The notes below the pieces were generated by a model. It made no database searches. It saw only the letters and a program-made list of their open reading frames with translations, and was not told the DNA's origin. Position numbers and translations under genes: made by a program. Shown piece by piece: positions 1 to 8,820 of a DNA stretch of 64,000 bases. The stretch comes from Planctomycetota bacterium (GTDB taxonomy: Bacteria; Planctomycetota; UBA1135; UBA2386): assembly GCA_025459175.1 (NCBI GenBank), contig JALORC010000057.1, forward strand, positions 1-64,000, in the 5' to 3' direction. How positions within the stretch are numbered: the stretch's first letter is position 1; each line of letters opens with the position of its first letter.

Positions 1-204
1 GTGCGCCGCAACTTCCCGTACTTCGGCGACACCGACGGCTTCACGACGCATCTGCGCCAGCAGCTGCCGGCGGCGCGCTACCTCGGACTCGAGATCGAGT
101 GCAACCAGCGCGCGGTGACGGCCGTGGCCGGTCAGCGCCGCTTCGCGCGGGCCCTGTTGCTGGCGCTGCACGAACTGGGCTGCGGGCGTGCGGTCCGTTC
201 GTGA
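1..204 (+). CDS. N-formylglutamate amidohydrolase family protein, C-terminal fragment
   Basis: Only the last 67 residues are inside the window; the gene runs in from the left edge, so the first GTG is not taken as a start. The stretch RRNFPYFGDTDGFTTHLRQ followed by YLGLEIECNQ resembles the C-terminal end of N-formylglutamate amidohydrolase-like proteins, which typically read N-x-PY-x-G-x-x-DG and then Y-x-G-(I/L)-E-(V/I)-NQ. Members hydrolyse N-formylglutamate to formate and glutamate, or act on related N-acylated acids. The catalytic metal ligands would lie upstream and cannot be checked. It ends 7 bp before a convergent phosphoesterase. Confidence 0.7.
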   Translation: MRRNFPYFGDTDGFTTHLRQQLPAARYLGLEIECNQRAVTAVAGQRRFARALLLALHELGCGRAVRS

Positions 205-211
205 TGCCGGC

Positions 212-832
212 TCACAGGTCGACGATGATCGGCGGCTGCACCGGCCGGTAGCGCACGCTGCAGTTCGAGGCGTTGACGAAGCGCACGCCGTCCTGCTCGA
301 ACGTGCCGTAGGCCTCGTGGATGTGGCCGAACACGTGCAGCCTCGGCCGCACGCGCCGCACCGCTGCCAGCAGGTCGGTGCAGCCCACGGCATCACCCTG
401 GTCGGTGCGATCGAGGATGCCGGCCGGCGGGCCGTGCGTGATCAGCACGTCGATGCCGGCCGGGATCAGGTCCCACTTGGCGGCGATCGCTGGGCCGCGC
501 TCGAGGTTGAAGGCCCAGTCGTAGAACCACGGCTGCCACGGCGAGCCCCAGATGCGCAACCCGTCGATGGTGACTTCGCTGTCCTCGAGGTAGGTGGCCG
601 CGCGCAGCCAGCTGCGGGCGGCGGCGGGCGTGCGTTCGAAGGCCCAGTCGTGGTTGCCGGCGATCACCACCTTGTGGCGGTGCGGCAGACCGGCGAGCCA
701 GCGATCGAAGGCGCGGATCTGCGCCTCGGAGCCCCGCATCGTCGCGTCCCCGGCGTGCAGCAGCAGGTCACCATCGGGCACCTGTAGTTGGTCGTGCAGG
801 TCGTGCGTGTCGGACAGGCAGACGATGCGCAT
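212..832 (-). CDS. Calcineurin-like metallophosphoesterase
   Basis: A 206-residue single-domain phosphoesterase. The binuclear-metal motifs appear in the expected order: SDTH at residues 7-10 (D8, H10), GDA at 28-30, GNHD at 59-62, THGPP with H133, and GHIH with H170 and H172. The start is the ATG at 832, because the family's first strand begins directly with MRIVCLSDTH; a longer reading adds 72 residues without family character. There is no signal peptide, so it is probably cytoplasmic. The compact form resembles the YfcE/MPPED family, but the substrate (phosphodiester or nucleotide) cannot be told. It diverges from the glycosyltransferase gene across 115 bp. Confidence 0.88.
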   Translation of the reverse strand: MRIVCLSDTHDLHDQLQVPDGDLLLHAGDATMRGSEAQIRAFDRWLAGLPHRHKVVIAGNHDWAFERTPAAARSWLRAATYLEDSEVTIDGLRIWGSPWQPWFYDWAFNLERGPAIAAKWDLIPAGIDVLITHGPPAGILDRTDQGDAVGCTDLLAAVRRVRPRLHVFGHIHEAYGTFEQDGVRFVNASNCSVRYRPVQPPIIVDL

Positions 833-947
833 GGCCCGCTTGTACGGTGCGAGTGTCCACGCGCCAGCCGGGTGCCGCATCGGAGCAGGAGAACGGGATC
901 GCTCGGCTGGCGGGAGGTCGACGACTCGATACTCTGCGTGCCCTCCC

Positions 948-2657
948 ATGCCCCATCGCGCGATCTTCTGGACCCTGGCCGCGCTGGCGGTGTCGGCGGC
1001 GGCCTGGCAGGCCTTCGAACTGCGCTGGACCTGCGACGACGCGTTCATCTCGTTCCGCTACGCGCAGCACTTCGCCGAGGGCAAAGGGCTGGTGTTCAAC
1101 CTCGATCCGACCGAGCCGCCGGTCGAGGGCTACACGAACTTCGCGTGGACGATGTGGCTCGCGCTCGGCGTGCTGCTCGGCTGCAGCGATCGGGCGCTCG
1201 AGAACTGGTCGATCGCGTGGGGCATCGTCTTTCATGCCGGCACCGTGGCGCTGCTGGCGGTAATGGCGGCGCGCGCCGCCGGCGGGCGGGTGTTGGTGCC
1301 GATCGCGGCGCTGTCCTACGCGGCGATCCATCACGCCGCGTCGTTGGCGCCGGCCGGGCTGGAGACGGCGCTGTTCACGCTGCTCGGACTGGCGATGCTG
1401 CGCTACATGCTGGCGCTGCGCTGCGCGCGCGAGGCCTGGCTGCTCGGCTTCCTCGGCGTGCTGGCGGCGATGACGCGGCCGGACGGCGCGCTGTTCGTCG
1501 CCGCCGCCGGGTTGTTCGTCGCCTACGACAGCTGGCGCCGACGCGCGCCGTGGTTGTTGCTCGGCTACGCGCTGCCGTTCGCGCTGGTGTTCGTGCCTTA
1601 CTTGCTGTGGCGGCATACCTACTACGGCTTCTGGGTGCCGAACACGTTCTTCGCCAAGTCGGCTGGCTTCGCCAGCCTCGCGCTCGGCTGGCGCTACCTC
1701 GAGGGCGGCCTGTTGTGCTATTGGCCGCTGCTGCTCGCGTTCGCGCCTTTGCTCGGATTCCTGGTCCGCAAGCCGGATCTGCTGGCGACGATCAGCCCGT
1801 TCCTCGGTCGCCGGCCGTGGCTCGCGATCGCGGCGTTCGTGCTGCCGTACCTCGGCTTCGTGGTCTGGGTCGGCGGCGACTTCATGTTCGCCCGCTTCCT
1901 GATCCCGGTGCTGCCGGCGCTGTTGCTCGGCTTCGATCTCGCTTGCCTGCGCTGGCATGCGCTGTGGCTGCAGCCGCCGCTGGCGGCGCTGCTGGTGGTG
2001 GCGTTGTGGCTGCGGCAGGAACCGCCCGGGCTGCTGGACCACCGCTTGGACGTGAGCGACAACCGGGCGATCACGATGCAGCTCTGGCCCGGAACCGACG
2101 TGACGTTGGCCGACATCGGCCGCGGCTGCGGTGAATACCTGCAGCCGCTGTTCGCGGGCCTCGACGTGCGTCTGGGCATCGCCGGCGCGCACGCGAACCT
2201 CGCCTATCGCAGTCGCGCGCCGGTTGCCGTCGAGTGTGCGGCGGGGTTGACCGATGCCTTCATCGCGCGCATTCCGGTCGCGCCGGGGGGCAAACGTGGC
2301 CATGACCGACCATGGCCGCTCTACCCGCAGTATCTGCTGCAGCGCCGGCTGCACATCATGTTCGAACTCAGCTACGGCGCTGGCGATCCGTGGCGCGACA
2401 TCCTCTTCCCGTCGCTGCCGGTGCCGGTGCCGGCCAAGCTGGTGACCTGGGACCGCGAGTTGATGCGCGAGTTGAAGCGTCGGTCGCCCGCGCTCGTGTT
2501 CACGGACTTCGAGAAGTTCCTGGACGACTACCTGGGTGACCTGCCCGGCAAGGGCCGCGAGCAGGTCGCAGCGGACTACGCGAAGTTCCGACCGTTCTAC
2601 TTCGCGCACAACGCCGATCCGGAGCGGCAGCGCAAGTTCGAGGACTTCCTGCGCTGA
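948..2657 (+). CDS. Multispanning membrane glycosyltransferase, arabinofuranosyltransferase/ZomB-like
   Basis: A 569-residue protein with about ten hydrophobic segments over the first 370 residues and a soluble C-terminal part of roughly 190 residues. Just after the first membrane segment comes DDAFISFRYA (residues 30-39), then EGKGLVFN and EGYTNFAWT (60-68). This loop is typical of GT-C-fold polyprenyl-phosphate-sugar transferases such as AftB-like and ZomB-like proteins, in which the acidic pair is catalytic. The likely role is sugar transfer to a lipid or envelope glycan outside the inner membrane; donor and acceptor are unknown. The start is the ATG at 948, since upstream in-frame sequence only mirrors the opposite gene. 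It converges on the carbonic anhydrase gene with a 15-bp gap. Confidence 0.8.
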   Translation: MPHRAIFWTLAALAVSAAAWQAFELRWTCDDAFISFRYAQHFAEGKGLVFNLDPTEPPVEGYTNFAWTMWLALGVLLGCSDRALENWSIAWGIVFHAGTVALLAVMAARAAGGRVLVPIAALSYAAIHHAASLAPAGLETALFTLLGLAMLRYMLALRCAREAWLLGFLGVLAAMTRPDGALFVAAAGLFVAYDSWRRRAPWLLLGYALPFALVFVPYLLWRHTYYGFWVPNTFFAKSAGFASLALGWRYLEGGLLCYWPLLLAFAPLLGFLVRKPDLLATISPFLGRRPWLAIAAFVLPYLGFVVWVGGDFMFARFLIPVLPALLLGFDLACLRWHALWLQPPLAALLVVALWLRQEPPGLLDHRLDVSDNRAITMQLWPGTDVTLADIGRGCGEYLQPLFAGLDVRLGIAGAHANLAYRSRAPVAVECAAGLTDAFIARIPVAPGGKRGHDRPWPLYPQYLLQRRLHIMFELSYGAGDPWRDILFPSLPVPVPAKLVTWDRELMRELKRRSPALVFTDFEKFLDDYLGDLPGKGREQVAADYAKFRPFYFAHNADPERQRKFEDFLR

Positions 2658-2672
2658 ACTCCGACTGCCGGC

Positions 2673-4649
2673 TCAGCGCTTCATCGCGAGGATCGCCGCC
2701 AGCAGCAGCGAGACGACGCCGGTGATGCCGACCAGCACGATCGGGTCCTTCCAGCTGAGTTCGCCGGCCTTGGCCGGTCCAGCGCCGTGCCCGGCGTCGT
2801 GCGCCGCGGCGTGGTCGGCACCGTGGCTGTCGGCCGCGGCGCCGTGACCCGCATCGCCGTGACCCGCAGCTCCGTGCGCCGAGTGGTCGGCGTCCCCGTG
2901 ACCGTGCCCGCCGGCTGCCTGGTCATGCCCTGCTGCGGCCCCGTGCGCGGGCGCGGCGTCGCCGTGGGCGCTGCTGTGCGGATCGGTGTGGCCGGCATCG
3001 TGGCCGCTGCCGTGTGGATCGGCGTGTGGCTTGGTCTCGCCGTGCGGCGCCGCGTCCGCGGCCCAATCGAGCACCGGCAGCTTCGGCTTCGCGGCACTGC
3101 CGGCGTGATGGTCCGCACCGTGCTGGTCCGCGCCGTGATCTGCCTTGGCCGGGGCCTTGGTGGCGTGCGCACCGTGGTCCGCGGCGCCGTGCTCGTCGGC
3201 GCCATGGGCCGGCGCCGCGGCGTGGGCGTGTGGGTCGCCATGTGGCGCAGCCTTGTCGCCGGGCTTGCCGTGCCCGGTCGGCGCGTGCTTCGTGGCAACC
3301 TCGCCTTCACTGCTGTCCTTGAGCCATTCGAGGTCCCCGGCCGCGGTGTCGTAGATGCTGGCGAGCACCGCGAAGCGCCCCGCCTCCTCGAGCTGGCGCA
3401 GCAGGCCGCTGCGGGACCGGACTTCGGTCGCCGTGCGCAGCACGTGGCCGCGCAGCGCCAGTTCGTTCAGCGAGCGGCCCTTGCCCTGTTTGCGCGCCGC
3501 CTCGATCGACGGCGCGAGTCGCAGCAGCAGCGCGCGCTGGTTCGGCGACAGGTTGGCCGCGGCCGACGGCTCGGCCGCCACGGCGGCAGCGATCGCGGCG
3601 CACTCGGTGTGGCCCATGACGACCAGCAACGAAGCGCCGAGCTGGCCGGCGGCGTACTCGATCGTCGCCAGCGCCGAGTCGCTGAGCGTGTTGCCCGACA
3701 GGCGGACGACGAACAGCTCGCCGAGGCCCTGGTCGAACACGTGCTCGGGCGCGGTGCGCGAGTCGTCGCAGCACAGCACGATCGCCAGCGGTTGCTGGCC
3801 GTGCACGAGCTGTTCGCGGCGCTTGCCGCTGAGATCCGCGGCCGGCTTGCCGTCGCGCAGGAACCGGCGGTGGCCGGCCTGCAGCAGGCGCAGGGCCACG
3901 TGCGGCGGCGCGCCCATCGGCACTTCGCCGAGCGTCAGCGGCTTCGTCTCGGTGGGCTCGCTCGGCAGCGGGCGCGGCGGCAGCCATTCGACCTCGCCGC
4001 TCTGCTGGTGCAGGCGGGCCGGCACGATCTTGAAGCGGCCGACCTGCGCGTAGCGGCGCAGCAGCGGGCTGCGGCGGAGGCACTCGTGCACCATCGTCTG
4101 GGCGTGTTCCTCCTCGCAGGCTGTCTGCAGCGCGCTGCCGCCGAGGTCGCGCGCGCGGACCTTGCGCACCGCCGGCTCGATGCTCTCGAGCAGGTGTTGC
4201 ATCGCCGCGCTCGGTGCCGCGGCGGCAGATTCCGTGCCGATGTTGGCGATGCCGGTCGCGATCGCGCCGCAGTTCTCGTGGGCCAGCACCACGCACAGCG
4301 AGACGTTCAGGTGTTCGACCGCGTATTCGATGCTGGCGATGCTCTCCGCGTCGGCGACATGGGCCCCGACCCGCACCACCTGCAGTTCGCCGAGGCCGGC
4401 GTTGAACAGGTGCTCGGGCGGGACCTGGCTGTCGGCGCAGGTCAGCACCACCGCGAACGGGCTCTGTCCGCGCGCCAGGGTGCGGCGCACGCCCTCCCCG
4501 AGCGGCTGCGGCACCGAGCGGTCGTTCGCGAACCGCTGGTTGCCCTCCTGCAGTGCGCGCAAGGCGTCATCGGGAGTGCGCTGGGCCGCCGCCGAGCCGG
4601 CTACGGCCAGGGCGAGCAGGGGCGCGAGAAGTCGTGTCGGGAAATCCAT
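2673..4649 (-). CDS. Exported tandem beta-carbonic anhydrase with His-rich tail and C-terminal membrane anchor
   Basis: The 658-residue product has a signal peptide (about 1-22, ending SAAAQ) and two beta-carbonic anhydrase domains. Domain 1 (about 25-225) has zinc-ligand candidates C71, H124 and C127 in CADSQ and HENC. Domain 2 (about 245-445) has C294, H347 and C350 in CDDSR and HTEC. Domain 2 keeps the Asp-Arg dyad; domain 1 has Gln75 where Arg is expected, so it may be weakly active or structural. Residues about 455-630 are dominated by His, Gly, Asp and Ala in HG-x-D-type repeats, a likely metal-binding spacer. A single hydrophobic segment (636-656) ends the chain with a basic tip. This suggests an extracytoplasmic enzyme interconverting CO2 and bicarbonate, held to a membrane by its C terminus. 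Confidence 0.88.
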   Translation of the reverse strand: MDFPTRLLAPLLALAVAGSAAAQRTPDDALRALQEGNQRFANDRSVPQPLGEGVRRTLARGQSPFAVVLTCADSQVPPEHLFNAGLGELQVVRVGAHVADAESIASIEYAVEHLNVSLCVVLAHENCGAIATGIANIGTESAAAAPSAAMQHLLESIEPAVRKVRARDLGGSALQTACEEEHAQTMVHECLRRSPLLRRYAQVGRFKIVPARLHQQSGEVEWLPPRPLPSEPTETKPLTLGEVPMGAPPHVALRLLQAGHRRFLRDGKPAADLSGKRREQLVHGQQPLAIVLCCDDSRTAPEHVFDQGLGELFVVRLSGNTLSDSALATIEYAAGQLGASLLVVMGHTECAAIAAAVAAEPSAAANLSPNQRALLLRLAPSIEAARKQGKGRSLNELALRGHVLRTATEVRSRSGLLRQLEEAGRFAVLASIYDTAAGDLEWLKDSSEGEVATKHAPTGHGKPGDKAAPHGDPHAHAAAPAHGADEHGAADHGAHATKAPAKADHGADQHGADHHAGSAAKPKLPVLDWAADAAPHGETKPHADPHGSGHDAGHTDPHSSAHGDAAPAHGAAAGHDQAAGGHGHGDADHSAHGAAGHGDAGHGAAADSHGADHAAAHDAGHGAGPAKAGELSWKDPIVLVGITGVVSLLLAAILAMKR

Positions 4650-4974
4650 GTTGCAAGACCTGGGTCGTCGAGTTCCCCGGCAGGATCGGCACGAGCTGTC
4701 GGGAAACTGGGCGCTGGCCGGCTTTCGACGCTGCCACGGTCGCTCCGGCGCGGTCGATTTCTGGCGCTGCGCCGGGGCCTCGCGGACCTCCCGTTGACGG
4801 CGCGACCCCGGACGCTACCCTTCTTGCCCTTACATCCCGGGCACACCTGTGCCCGTGGGTATCAGTCCCGGGTGCTGCGGCTGCGCCGGGTCGCCGTTGC
4901 TCCGCCGCCGCGCCGCAAGCCAACCCGCTTGCCTTCCCCGAATGTCCAACCCCAGTTCCAACCCCTCAGCAGCC
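4650..4974 (+). promoter_or_regulatory. fusA upstream region with candidate promoter and leader hairpin
   Basis: This 325-bp gap separates the divergent carbonic anhydrase and fusA genes and holds no convincing gene. A candidate sigma-70-type promoter for fusA is TTGACG at 4794-4799 and TACCCT at 4816-4821 with a 16-bp spacer; the -10 match is weak. Downstream, GGGCAC (4839-4844) and GTGCCC (4849-4854) form a 6-bp hairpin with loop ACCT in what would be a leader of about 150 nt. The sequence directly before the fusA ATG has no clear Shine-Dalgarno motif. Confidence 0.35.
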
Positions 4975-7065
4975 ATGTCCGACAAGAAGGAGTCGAAGGA
5001 CGTCCAGGCGATTCGCATGTATCGCAACTTCGGCGTCATCGCGCACATCGATGCCGGCAAGACGACCTTCAGCGAGCGCATCCTCTACATCACCGGCAAG
5101 AGCCACAAGATCGGTGAGGTGCACGAGGGCGCCGCGACCATGGACTACCTCGAGGAAGAGCGCAAGCGCGGCATCACCATCACGTCGGCCGCGACGACGT
5201 GTTACTGGCGCAACCACCGGATGAGCCTGATCGACACCCCCGGGCACGTCGACTTCACGGCCGAGGTCGAGCGCTCGCTGCGCGTGCTGGACGGCGCCGT
5301 AGGCGTGTTCTGCGCGGTGGCCGGTGTGCAGCCGCAGTCGGAGACGGTGTGGCGCCAGGCCAACCGCTACAAGGTGCCGCGCGTCGCGTTCGTCAACAAG
5401 ATGGACCGCACCGGCGCCGACTTCTACAAGGCCGTCGAGTCGATGAAGACGCGGTTGCACGCCAACCCGGTGCCGTTGGTGATGCCGATCGGCAAGGAGA
5501 AGTCGTTCCAGGGCGTCGTCGACCTCGTCAACATGGTTTCGTGCATCTGGTCGGAAGACGATGCGCGTGAGATGACCGTCGGCGAGATCCCGGCCGAGCT
5601 GATGGCGGAGGCGAAGAAGCGCCGCGAAGTGATGGTCGAGGCGGTCGCCGAGTGCCACGACGCCGTGCTCGAGAAGTTCATCGAGGGTCAGGAGATCTCG
5701 AAGGAAGAGATCATGATGGCGATCCGCAAGGGCGCCCTCGACATGAAGATCACGCCGGTGTTCTGCGGCTCGGCGTTCAAGGACAAGGGCGTGCAGAACG
5801 TGCTCGACGCGATCGTCGACTACCTGCCGTGCCCGATCGACCGGCCGCCGCTCGAGGGCTTCAACCCGGACAAGGACGAGAAGGTCGCTCGCCCGCTGCT
5901 GCCCGACCAGCCGTTCGCCGGCCTCGTGTTCAAGACGATCAGCGATCCGAACGGCGATCTGACGTTCGTCCGCGTCTACACCGGCGAGATGACGGCGGGT
6001 GAGCGCTACTACAACGGCCGCACGCGCAAGTACGAGCGCATCGGTCGCCTGGTGCGCATGCACGCCGCCCAGCGCGAGCCGATCGACATCGCCCGCGCCG
6101 GCGACATCGTCGCGGCGATCGGTATCAAGGAGTCGATCACCGGCGACACGCTGTCCACCAAGGAGCACCCGGTCGTCTACGAGGCGATGGCGTTCCCCGA
6201 CACCGTCATCAGCATGTCGATCGAGCCGGAGTCCGGCGGCGATCGCGACAAGCTCGGCGAAGTGCTCGGCAAGCTCGTGCGCGAGGATCCGACGTTCAAG
6301 GCCAGCACCGACCCGCAGACCAGCCAGACGGTCATCTCGGGCATGGGCGAGTTGCACCTCGAAGTGAAGTGCAACATGATCATGAACGACTACAAGATCC
6401 CGGTGAAGGTCGGGCGGCCCAAGGTCGCCTACAAGATGACCTTGAAGGGTCCGAAGACCGTCGAAGCCCGCCACATCAAGCAGTCGGGTGGCTCGGGTCA
6501 GTTCGCCGTGGCGCGCGTGAAGTTCAGCACCGACCCCGAGGTCGAGAGCCTGAAGTTCATCGACGGCGTCAAGGGTGGCTCGGTGCCGCGTGAATACATC
6601 CCGGCCGTCGAGGCGGGCATCGAGAACGCGGTCAAGGGCGGCGGCCGCATCGGCTTCCCGTACGTCAAGATCGTCGCCGAGCTCTACGACGGCCAAGCGC
6701 ACGACGTCGACTCGAACGCGATGGCCTTCGAGACCGCCGGCGTGCTGGCGTTCCGCATGGCGTCGGAGAACAACTCGCTGCTGCTCGAGCCGATCATGAA
6801 GATCGAGATCGAGGCGCCCGAGGACAAGACCGGCGACGTGATCGGCGACCTCAGCAGCCGCCGCGGGCTGGTCGAGGAGATGATCACCAAGCCGGGTGGC
6901 ATCAGCGCCGTCACCGGCAAGGTGCCGCTCGCCGAGATGTTCCAGTACTCGACGCGGCTGCGTTCGATGACGCAGGGTCGCGGCACCTACACGATGGAGC
7001 CGTCGTCCTACGAGCCGGTGCCGCCGAACATCGCCGAGAAGGTCCTGACCGACAACTCGAAGTGA
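4975..7065 (+). CDS. fusA: Translation elongation factor G
   Basis: A 696-residue EF-G, the GTPase that translocates tRNA and mRNA on the ribosome. G motifs are AHIDAGKTT (23-31), DTPGH (87-91) and NKMD (141-144), with the switch I segment [10 protein letters not shown] near 65-74. Domains II-V follow, including [11 protein letters not shown] and LRSMTQGRG near the C terminus. Domain IV is unusual: where canonical EF-G reads SGGRGQYGHV, this protein reads [12 protein letters not shown]. The start is the ATG at 4975, giving usual length; an in-frame ATG at 4942 would add 11 residues. No ribosomal protein or tuf genes flank it, so it is not in a str operon and could be one of several EF-G paralogues. 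Confidence 0.95.
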   Translation: MSDKKESKDVQAIRMYRNFGVIAHIDAGKTTFSERILYITGKSHKIGEVHEGAATMDYLEEERKRGITITSAATTCYWRNHRMSLIDTPGHVDFTAEVERSLRVLDGAVGVFCAVAGVQPQSETVWRQANRYKVPRVAFVNKMDRTGADFYKAVESMKTRLHANPVPLVMPIGKEKSFQGVVDLVNMVSCIWSEDDAREMTVGEIPAELMAEAKKRREVMVEAVAECHDAVLEKFIEGQEISKEEIMMAIRKGALDMKITPVFCGSAFKDKGVQNVLDAIVDYLPCPIDRPPLEGFNPDKDEKVARPLLPDQPFAGLVFKTISDPNGDLTFVRVYTGEMTAGERYYNGRTRKYERIGRLVRMHAAQREPIDIARAGDIVAAIGIKESITGDTLSTKEHPVVYEAMAFPDTVISMSIEPESGGDRDKLGEVLGKLVREDPTFKASTDPQTSQTVISGMGELHLEVKCNMIMNDYKIPVKVGRPKVAYKMTLKGPKTVEARHIKQSGGSGQFAVARVKFSTDPEVESLKFIDGVKGGSVPREYIPAVEAGIENAVKGGGRIGFPYVKIVAELYDGQAHDVDSNAMAFETAGVLAFRMASENNSLLLEPIMKIEIEAPEDKTGDVIGDLSSRRGLVEEMITKPGGISAVTGKVPLAEMFQYSTRLRSMTQGRGTYTMEPSSYEPVPPNIAEKVLTDNSK

Positions 7066-7108
7066 CAGAGACCAGCCGCGGCGCCGTGCCGCGGTGGTGA
7101 CGTGAACC

Positions 7109-7139
7109 GCGCCCAGGGCACCGCCGGTGACCTGGGCGC
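7109..7139. terminator. Hairpin between convergent fusA and cupin genes
   Basis: GCGCCCAGG (7109-7117) pairs perfectly with CCTGGGCGC (7131-7139) over a 13-nt loop, 43 bp past the fusA stop and just beyond the end of the convergent cupin gene. There is no strong T-run on either side. It fits a GC-rich bidirectional terminator, but that is inferred from position and stem strength only. Confidence 0.5.
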
Positions 7140-7155
7140 TGTCGTTCGCAGGCAG

Positions 7156-7488
7156 CTACTCCTGGCTGGCGAGCACGACGCCCTCGTGCGCGAGCGCCAG
7201 CAGCACGCACGGCACGGCGCCGGGGCCGTCCACGGCGATCGGCTCGTGCACGCTGCGGTCCTCGTGGATCACGAATTGGCCGGCCAGGTGAGTTCCCGAG
7301 TCGTCGCGGTAGCCGCCCTGCAGCACCAGGACGTGCTCTTCGCCACGGTGGCGGTGTTCCGGATAGCCGCAGCCGGGTTCCATCCGGATCAGGGCCAGCG
7401 CGCGTCCACTGCGCCGGTCGCTGGCATAGAAGTGGATCGACACGCCGGGGTAGCGGGTCGGGCGCCACGGGATCGGGTCGAGGTCCAT
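7156..7488 (-). CDS. ChrR-like cupin domain protein
   Basis: A 110-residue single cupin. It starts IPWRPTRYPGVSIHFYASD, a pattern typical of the cupin half of ChrR-type anti-sigma factors, and carries metal-ligand candidates H45, H47 and E51 in EHRHRGEEH and H81 in SVHEP. ChrR cupins bind zinc and respond to oxidative stress, but this protein lacks the N-terminal sigma-binding zinc domain and no sigma factor gene is adjacent. It may therefore be a free-standing sensor or a small metalloenzyme. The start is the ATG at 7488, since upstream in-frame residues are low-complexity. It is divergent from the pterin gene by 77 bp. Confidence 0.75.
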   Translation of the reverse strand: MDLDPIPWRPTRYPGVSIHFYASDRRSGRALALIRMEPGCGYPEHRHRGEEHVLVLQGGYRDDSGTHLAGQFVIHEDRSVHEPIAVDGPGAVPCVLLALAHEGVVLASQE

Positions 7489-7565
7489 GCGAGGGTCGGA
7501 GGCTAGGCCGGCCGGGGCAAAGGCGCCACCGTCGGCGGGGCGGCGGGCGCTATGTTGGGGCGACG

Positions 7566-8066
7566 ATGACGGCACCCAACGAATCCTGGTCGATCGCGAT
7601 CGAGAAGGACTACCTGAAGTTCAGCGCGGCCCACTTCCTGATCTTCCCCGACGGGTCCGCCGAGCGGCTGCACGGGCACAACTACAAGGTCTACGTCGAC
7701 CTCCATACCGACCTCGATGCGCACGGGCTGGTCGTCAACTTCAAGGAGATCAAGCCGTTGGTGCGGGAACTCTGCGACGAGCTGGACGAGCACCTGCTGT
7801 TGCCGGGCGAGCATCCGGTGTTGCGGGCGGTTCGGGTCGGGCCGCACTACGACGTCCGTTACCTCGAGCGCCACTATCTGATCCCGGCCGACGAGGTGAT
7901 CGTGCTGCCGATCGGCAACTCCAGCGCCGAGAACCTTGCCGCCTGGTTCGGTCGGACTCTGCGCAGCCGCATGCGGCAGGCGTGGCCGCAGCTCCGGGTG
8001 CGCGAACTCTCGGTCGGCATCGAGGAGACCCCTGGGCAGCGCGGGATCTGGACGTTGCGCGAGTGA
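7566..8066 (+). CDS. 6-pyruvoyltetrahydropterin synthase homologue, PTPS-III-like
   Basis: A 166-residue member of the PTPS/QueD family. Zinc ligands are H23 (FSAAH) and H36 and H38 in HGHNY; a DELDEH segment and the GIEETPG end supply the usual acid/base residues. The catalytic Cys expected before HGH is absent; E33 sits in an E-x-x-HGH arrangement. As I recall, that Glu-for-Cys change marks the PTPS-III subfamily, which cleaves the dihydroneopterin triphosphate side chain toward 6-hydroxymethyldihydropterin and can replace FolB in folate synthesis. The most likely role is thus a bypass of dihydroneopterin aldolase rather than queuosine synthesis. It carries an insertion around residues 85-105. 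No folate or queuosine genes are adjacent. Confidence 0.78.
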   Translation: MTAPNESWSIAIEKDYLKFSAAHFLIFPDGSAERLHGHNYKVYVDLHTDLDAHGLVVNFKEIKPLVRELCDELDEHLLLPGEHPVLRAVRVGPHYDVRYLERHYLIPADEVIVLPIGNSSAENLAAWFGRTLRSRMRQAWPQLRVRELSVGIEETPGQRGIWTLRE

Positions 8067-8125
8067 CCGCTCGCGGTGGCGGCGGCAGCCGGTCGCGGTG
8101 GTTGCGGTGGTTGCGGGGGGCCGAG

Positions 8126-8425
8126 CTATCCGGCCACGGCCTGCTGGCGAAAGCCATGCAGCCAGCGGGCCGGGCCCTCGCCGCAGTTGCGCACCGTGTG
8201 GCGGGTCCCCGCCGGGATCAGCAGCTCATCGCCCCCGTGCAGTCGGACGGTTCGCCCTTCCAGCTCGATCTGGCAGCTGCCTTCGAGCAGGAGCACGAGT
8301 TCGTCCACGTCGTGGAGGAAGTCGTGCCAGATCTGGTCGGGAGGGTCGATCCAGAGGTCGCAGGTGAACCCTCTTTGGGCCCAATCGGACCGGATCAGGT
8401 TCTTGTCCATCTTCGTCGGTAGCAT
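8126..8425 (-). CDS. Small cupin protein
   Basis: A 99-residue cupin with the first motif as HDFLHDVDELVLLLEG (H38, E42) and the second as ELLIPAGTRHTV (H76). No partner domain is present and the ligand is unknown; proteins of this shape often serve as small sugar- or metal-binding cupins. The start is chosen at 8425 because GGGAGG lies 6 nt upstream of that ATG, one of the clearer Shine-Dalgarno sites in the window. An internal ATG at 8410 is less well placed. The gene ends 59 bp past the convergent pterin gene. Confidence 0.72.
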   Translation of the reverse strand: MLPTKMDKNLIRSDWAQRGFTCDLWIDPPDQIWHDFLHDVDELVLLLEGSCQIELEGRTVRLHGGDELLIPAGTRHTVRNCGEGPARWLHGFRQQAVAG

Positions 8426-8538
8426 CCCAAGCCTCCCTACGGTCATCCGCAACGGATGTCTTCGCGTCACGGGCGCTGACGGCGCGCGTGGGCGGGCAGG
8501 ACAAATCCTCTGCGGTGAACCGAAGGAGATCACAGGTC

Positions 8539-8567
8539 GGTGGAAAAGAAAACACATTTTCTCCACC
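8539..8567. repeat. AT-rich imperfect inverted repeat
   Basis: The left arm GGTGGA-AAA-GAAAA and the right arm TTTTCTCCACC match over 11 bp with a 3-nt bulge, closing a CACA loop. It is the most AT-rich short stretch in this GC-rich neighbourhood. Read on the minus strand it lies about 115-140 bp upstream of the small cupin start, so a terminator for upstream transcription or a leader structure are both possible. Confidence 0.45.
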
Positions 8568-8782
8568 GCAAGCGGGACCGGCATGTGGTGATGACGGCAG
8601 CGGTGGGCCGGCGGATTCCCCGGTGTGGTGGGCCGGCGTGCACGAATATCCGGCAACATCTCCCAAGTAACCGCGACTCAGGGTTCTTCCCGAAAGGACC
8701 GAGGCCGACACCTTAAGGGGCCAGGGGGCACCGGGTTGGCAGCGATGGGAGACGACGGGCGAGCCGGCAGGTGCTCAGCCCC

Positions 8783-8820
8783 GATCAAGAGTCTCGATCA
8801 AGAGTCGCTGATCAAGAGTC
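8783..8820. repeat. Three direct copies of an 11-bp sequence
   Basis: GATCAAGAGTC occurs exactly three times, at 8783-8793, 8796-8806 and 8810-8820, with spacers TC and GCT giving periods of 13 and 14 bp. No gene is present here. The spacing does not match a helical turn, so side-by-side binding of one regulator is not obvious; replication slippage is a simple alternative. Confidence 0.6.

Noticed and set aside
768..2609. Long minus-strand frame opposite the glycosyltransferase
   Set aside because: Composition is Arg/Gln/His-rich and follows from the codon use of the true gene on the other strand.
2787..5117. 776-codon plus-strand frame across the carbonic anhydrase and fusA start
   Set aside because: The opposite strand has two full carbonic anhydrase domains with zinc ligands; this frame has Arg/Val/Ala-rich sequence and no motif.
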